Assembly (NCBI GenBank): GCA_030627145.1
Contig: DAOUSQ010000075.1
Location: 1 to 5,737 of the forward strand
DNA length: 5,737 nt
Origin: Syntrophomonadaceae bacterium
GTDB taxonomy: Bacteria; Bacillota_B; Syntrophomonadia; Syntrophomonadales; Syntrophomonadaceae
Reading direction: 5' to 3'
Position numbers and translations under genes: made by a program. Each line of letters begins with the position of its first letter. Position 1 is the stretch's first letter. Under the pieces are notes generated by a model that had not been told where the DNA came from, did not search any database, and worked only from the letters and a program-made list of their open reading frames with translations. Positions 4,803 to 5,737 of this stretch are shown here, in pieces.

Positions 4803-5737
4803 ATGAAACAGGCTTTAATTTTGGGGATAGAAACATCATGTGATGAAACAGCTGCCGCAATTGTAAAAGACGGTAGGGAAATTCTATCCAATGTTATTAA
4901 TTCACAGATAGATATACATAAACAGTTTGGTGGAGTAGTACCAGAGGTTGCCTCGCGTAAACATATAGAGAATATTGCTGCGGTTGTTGATATGGCATTT
5001 AAAGATGCCCGGCTTTCTTACCGGGATATCGATGCTGTGGCGGTTACCAACAGGCCGGGACTAATTGGTGCTCTACTGGTTGGCCTTTCATTTGCCAAGG
5101 CTTTTGCCTACAGCCTGGGAAAACCACTGATTGCAGTTAATCATCTGCATGGGCATATTTATGCTAATTTTCTAGAAAATCAAGACATCGAATTTCCTGC
5201 TATATGCCTGGTAGTATCAGGTGGACATACTAGCCTGCTATACATGAAAGATATGGGAACCTTTGAGGTTATAGGAGAAACCAGAGACGATGCTGCTGGA
5301 GAAGCTTTTGATAAGGTTGCACGTTTTATGGGATTGGGTTATCCCGGGGGGCCTGCAATTCAAAAAGCTGCAGAGAAGGGAGAAGCAGGCCTGGTAAAAT
5401 TACCACGGGTTTTCCTTGATAAAAAGGATTTTGAATTCAGCTTTAGTGGATTAAAAACAGCGGCTATGAACCAGTGGAAGAAAATGGAGAAAAGAGGAGA
5501 AAATAACGTATATGATATGGCTGCTGAATTTCAAGCAGCACTGGTTGAAGTCCTGGTTGAAAAAACCATGCGGGCTGCTGAAAAGTTTGGTATACAAACT
5601 ATACTTATTGCAGGAGGAGTAGCTGCCAATAAGGCACTGCGTGATTTAATGAAAATAAGAGCAGCTGATGTGGGGTTAAACGTGTTTTATCCCTCATTAG
5701 AGTTATGTACTGATAATGCAGCTATGATTGCTGCCTG
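4803..5737 (+). CDS. tsaD: tRNA N6-adenosine threonylcarbamoyltransferase TsaD (3' end cut by window)
   Basis: TsaD is the catalytic subunit that transfers the threonylcarbamoyl group onto N6 of A37 in ANN-reading tRNAs, working with TsaB and TsaE. The open frame runs from ATG at 4803 to the window edge (311 full codons); family members are about 335-345 residues, so roughly the last 25-35 are missing because of the edge, not a mutation. Visible motifs are GIETSCDET (8-16), GGVVPEVASRKH (43-54), NHLHGH (113-118) with metal ligands H114 and H118, VSGGHTSLL, GETRDDAAGEAFDKVAR and GLGYPGGP, FSFSGLKTA, IAGGVAANKALR, and TDNAAMIA with the third metal ligand D304. The phosphate-loop-like segment reads TNRPGLIGALLVG (82-94), with R where many homologues have G. 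The gene lies 344 bp after rimI behind a hairpin and a repeat block, so it probably has its own promoter. The old annotation as O-sialoglycoprotein endopeptidase (Gcp/YgjD) should not be used. Confidence 0.96.
   Translation, partial: MKQALILGIETSCDETAAAIVKDGREILSNVINSQIDIHKQFGGVVPEVASRKHIENIAAVVDMAFKDARLSYRDIDAVAVTNRPGLIGALLVGLSFAKAFAYSLGKPLIAVNHLHGHIYANFLENQDIEFPAICLVVSGGHTSLLYMKDMGTFEVIGETRDDAAGEAFDKVARFMGLGYPGGPAIQKAAEKGEAGLVKLPRVFLDKKDFEFSFSGLKTAAMNQWKKMEKRGENNVYDMAAEFQAALVEVLVEKTMRAAEKFGIQTILIAGGVAANKALRDLMKIRAADVGLNVFYPSLELCTDNAAMIAA

Overview
The window looks like chromosomal DNA of a low-GC, Gram-positive-type bacterium (Firmicutes; Clostridia or Halanaerobia would fit best). The reasons are AT-rich codon use, strong purine-rich Shine-Dalgarno sites, frequent TTG/GTG starts, a secreted protein joining a copper-amine-oxidase-N-like domain to a YaaH-type GH18 domain, and a tsaE-tsaB-rimI cluster close to tsaD. 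Placement below phylum is inference. All recognised genes lie on the + strand.

Layout. Positions 3-134 may be the last 43 codons of an unidentified gene entering from the left. An AT-rich non-coding stretch (135-436) with one good sigma-A-like promoter candidate follows. Positions 437-1783 encode an exported GH18-family protein. The spacer 1784-2061 holds a probable intrinsic terminator (1921-1938), a promoter candidate and two inverted repeats. Then come a family 4-type Fe-S uracil-DNA glycosylase (2062-2757), tsaE (2832-3308), tsaB (3289-4005, overlapping tsaE by 20 bp) and rimI (4006-4458, starting on the base after the tsaB stop). A 344-bp gap (4459-4802) contains a terminator-like hairpin and a tandem 10-bp repeat, and tsaD (4803 onward) runs off the right edge.

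How the genes work together. TsaE, TsaB and TsaD form the complex that moves the threonylcarbamoyl group from threonylcarbamoyl-AMP (made by TsaC/TsaB2, not seen here) onto A37 of ANN-decoding tRNAs, giving t6A. RimI is a GNAT N-terminal acetyltransferase commonly encoded beside tsaB. The uracil-DNA glycosylase is a DNA repair enzyme probably co-transcribed with tsaE, since only 74 bp separate them and no convincing terminator is visible there. The GH18 protein acts outside the cell and looks like a separate transcription unit.

I see no clearly new multi-gene system: this is mostly a housekeeping region. The points most worth checking are a QPDLF sequence at the extreme N-terminus of the uracil-DNA glycosylase that matches the bacterial sliding-clamp-binding pattern, and the AATCTGCG tandem repeat block that separates tsaD from the rest of its usual cluster.
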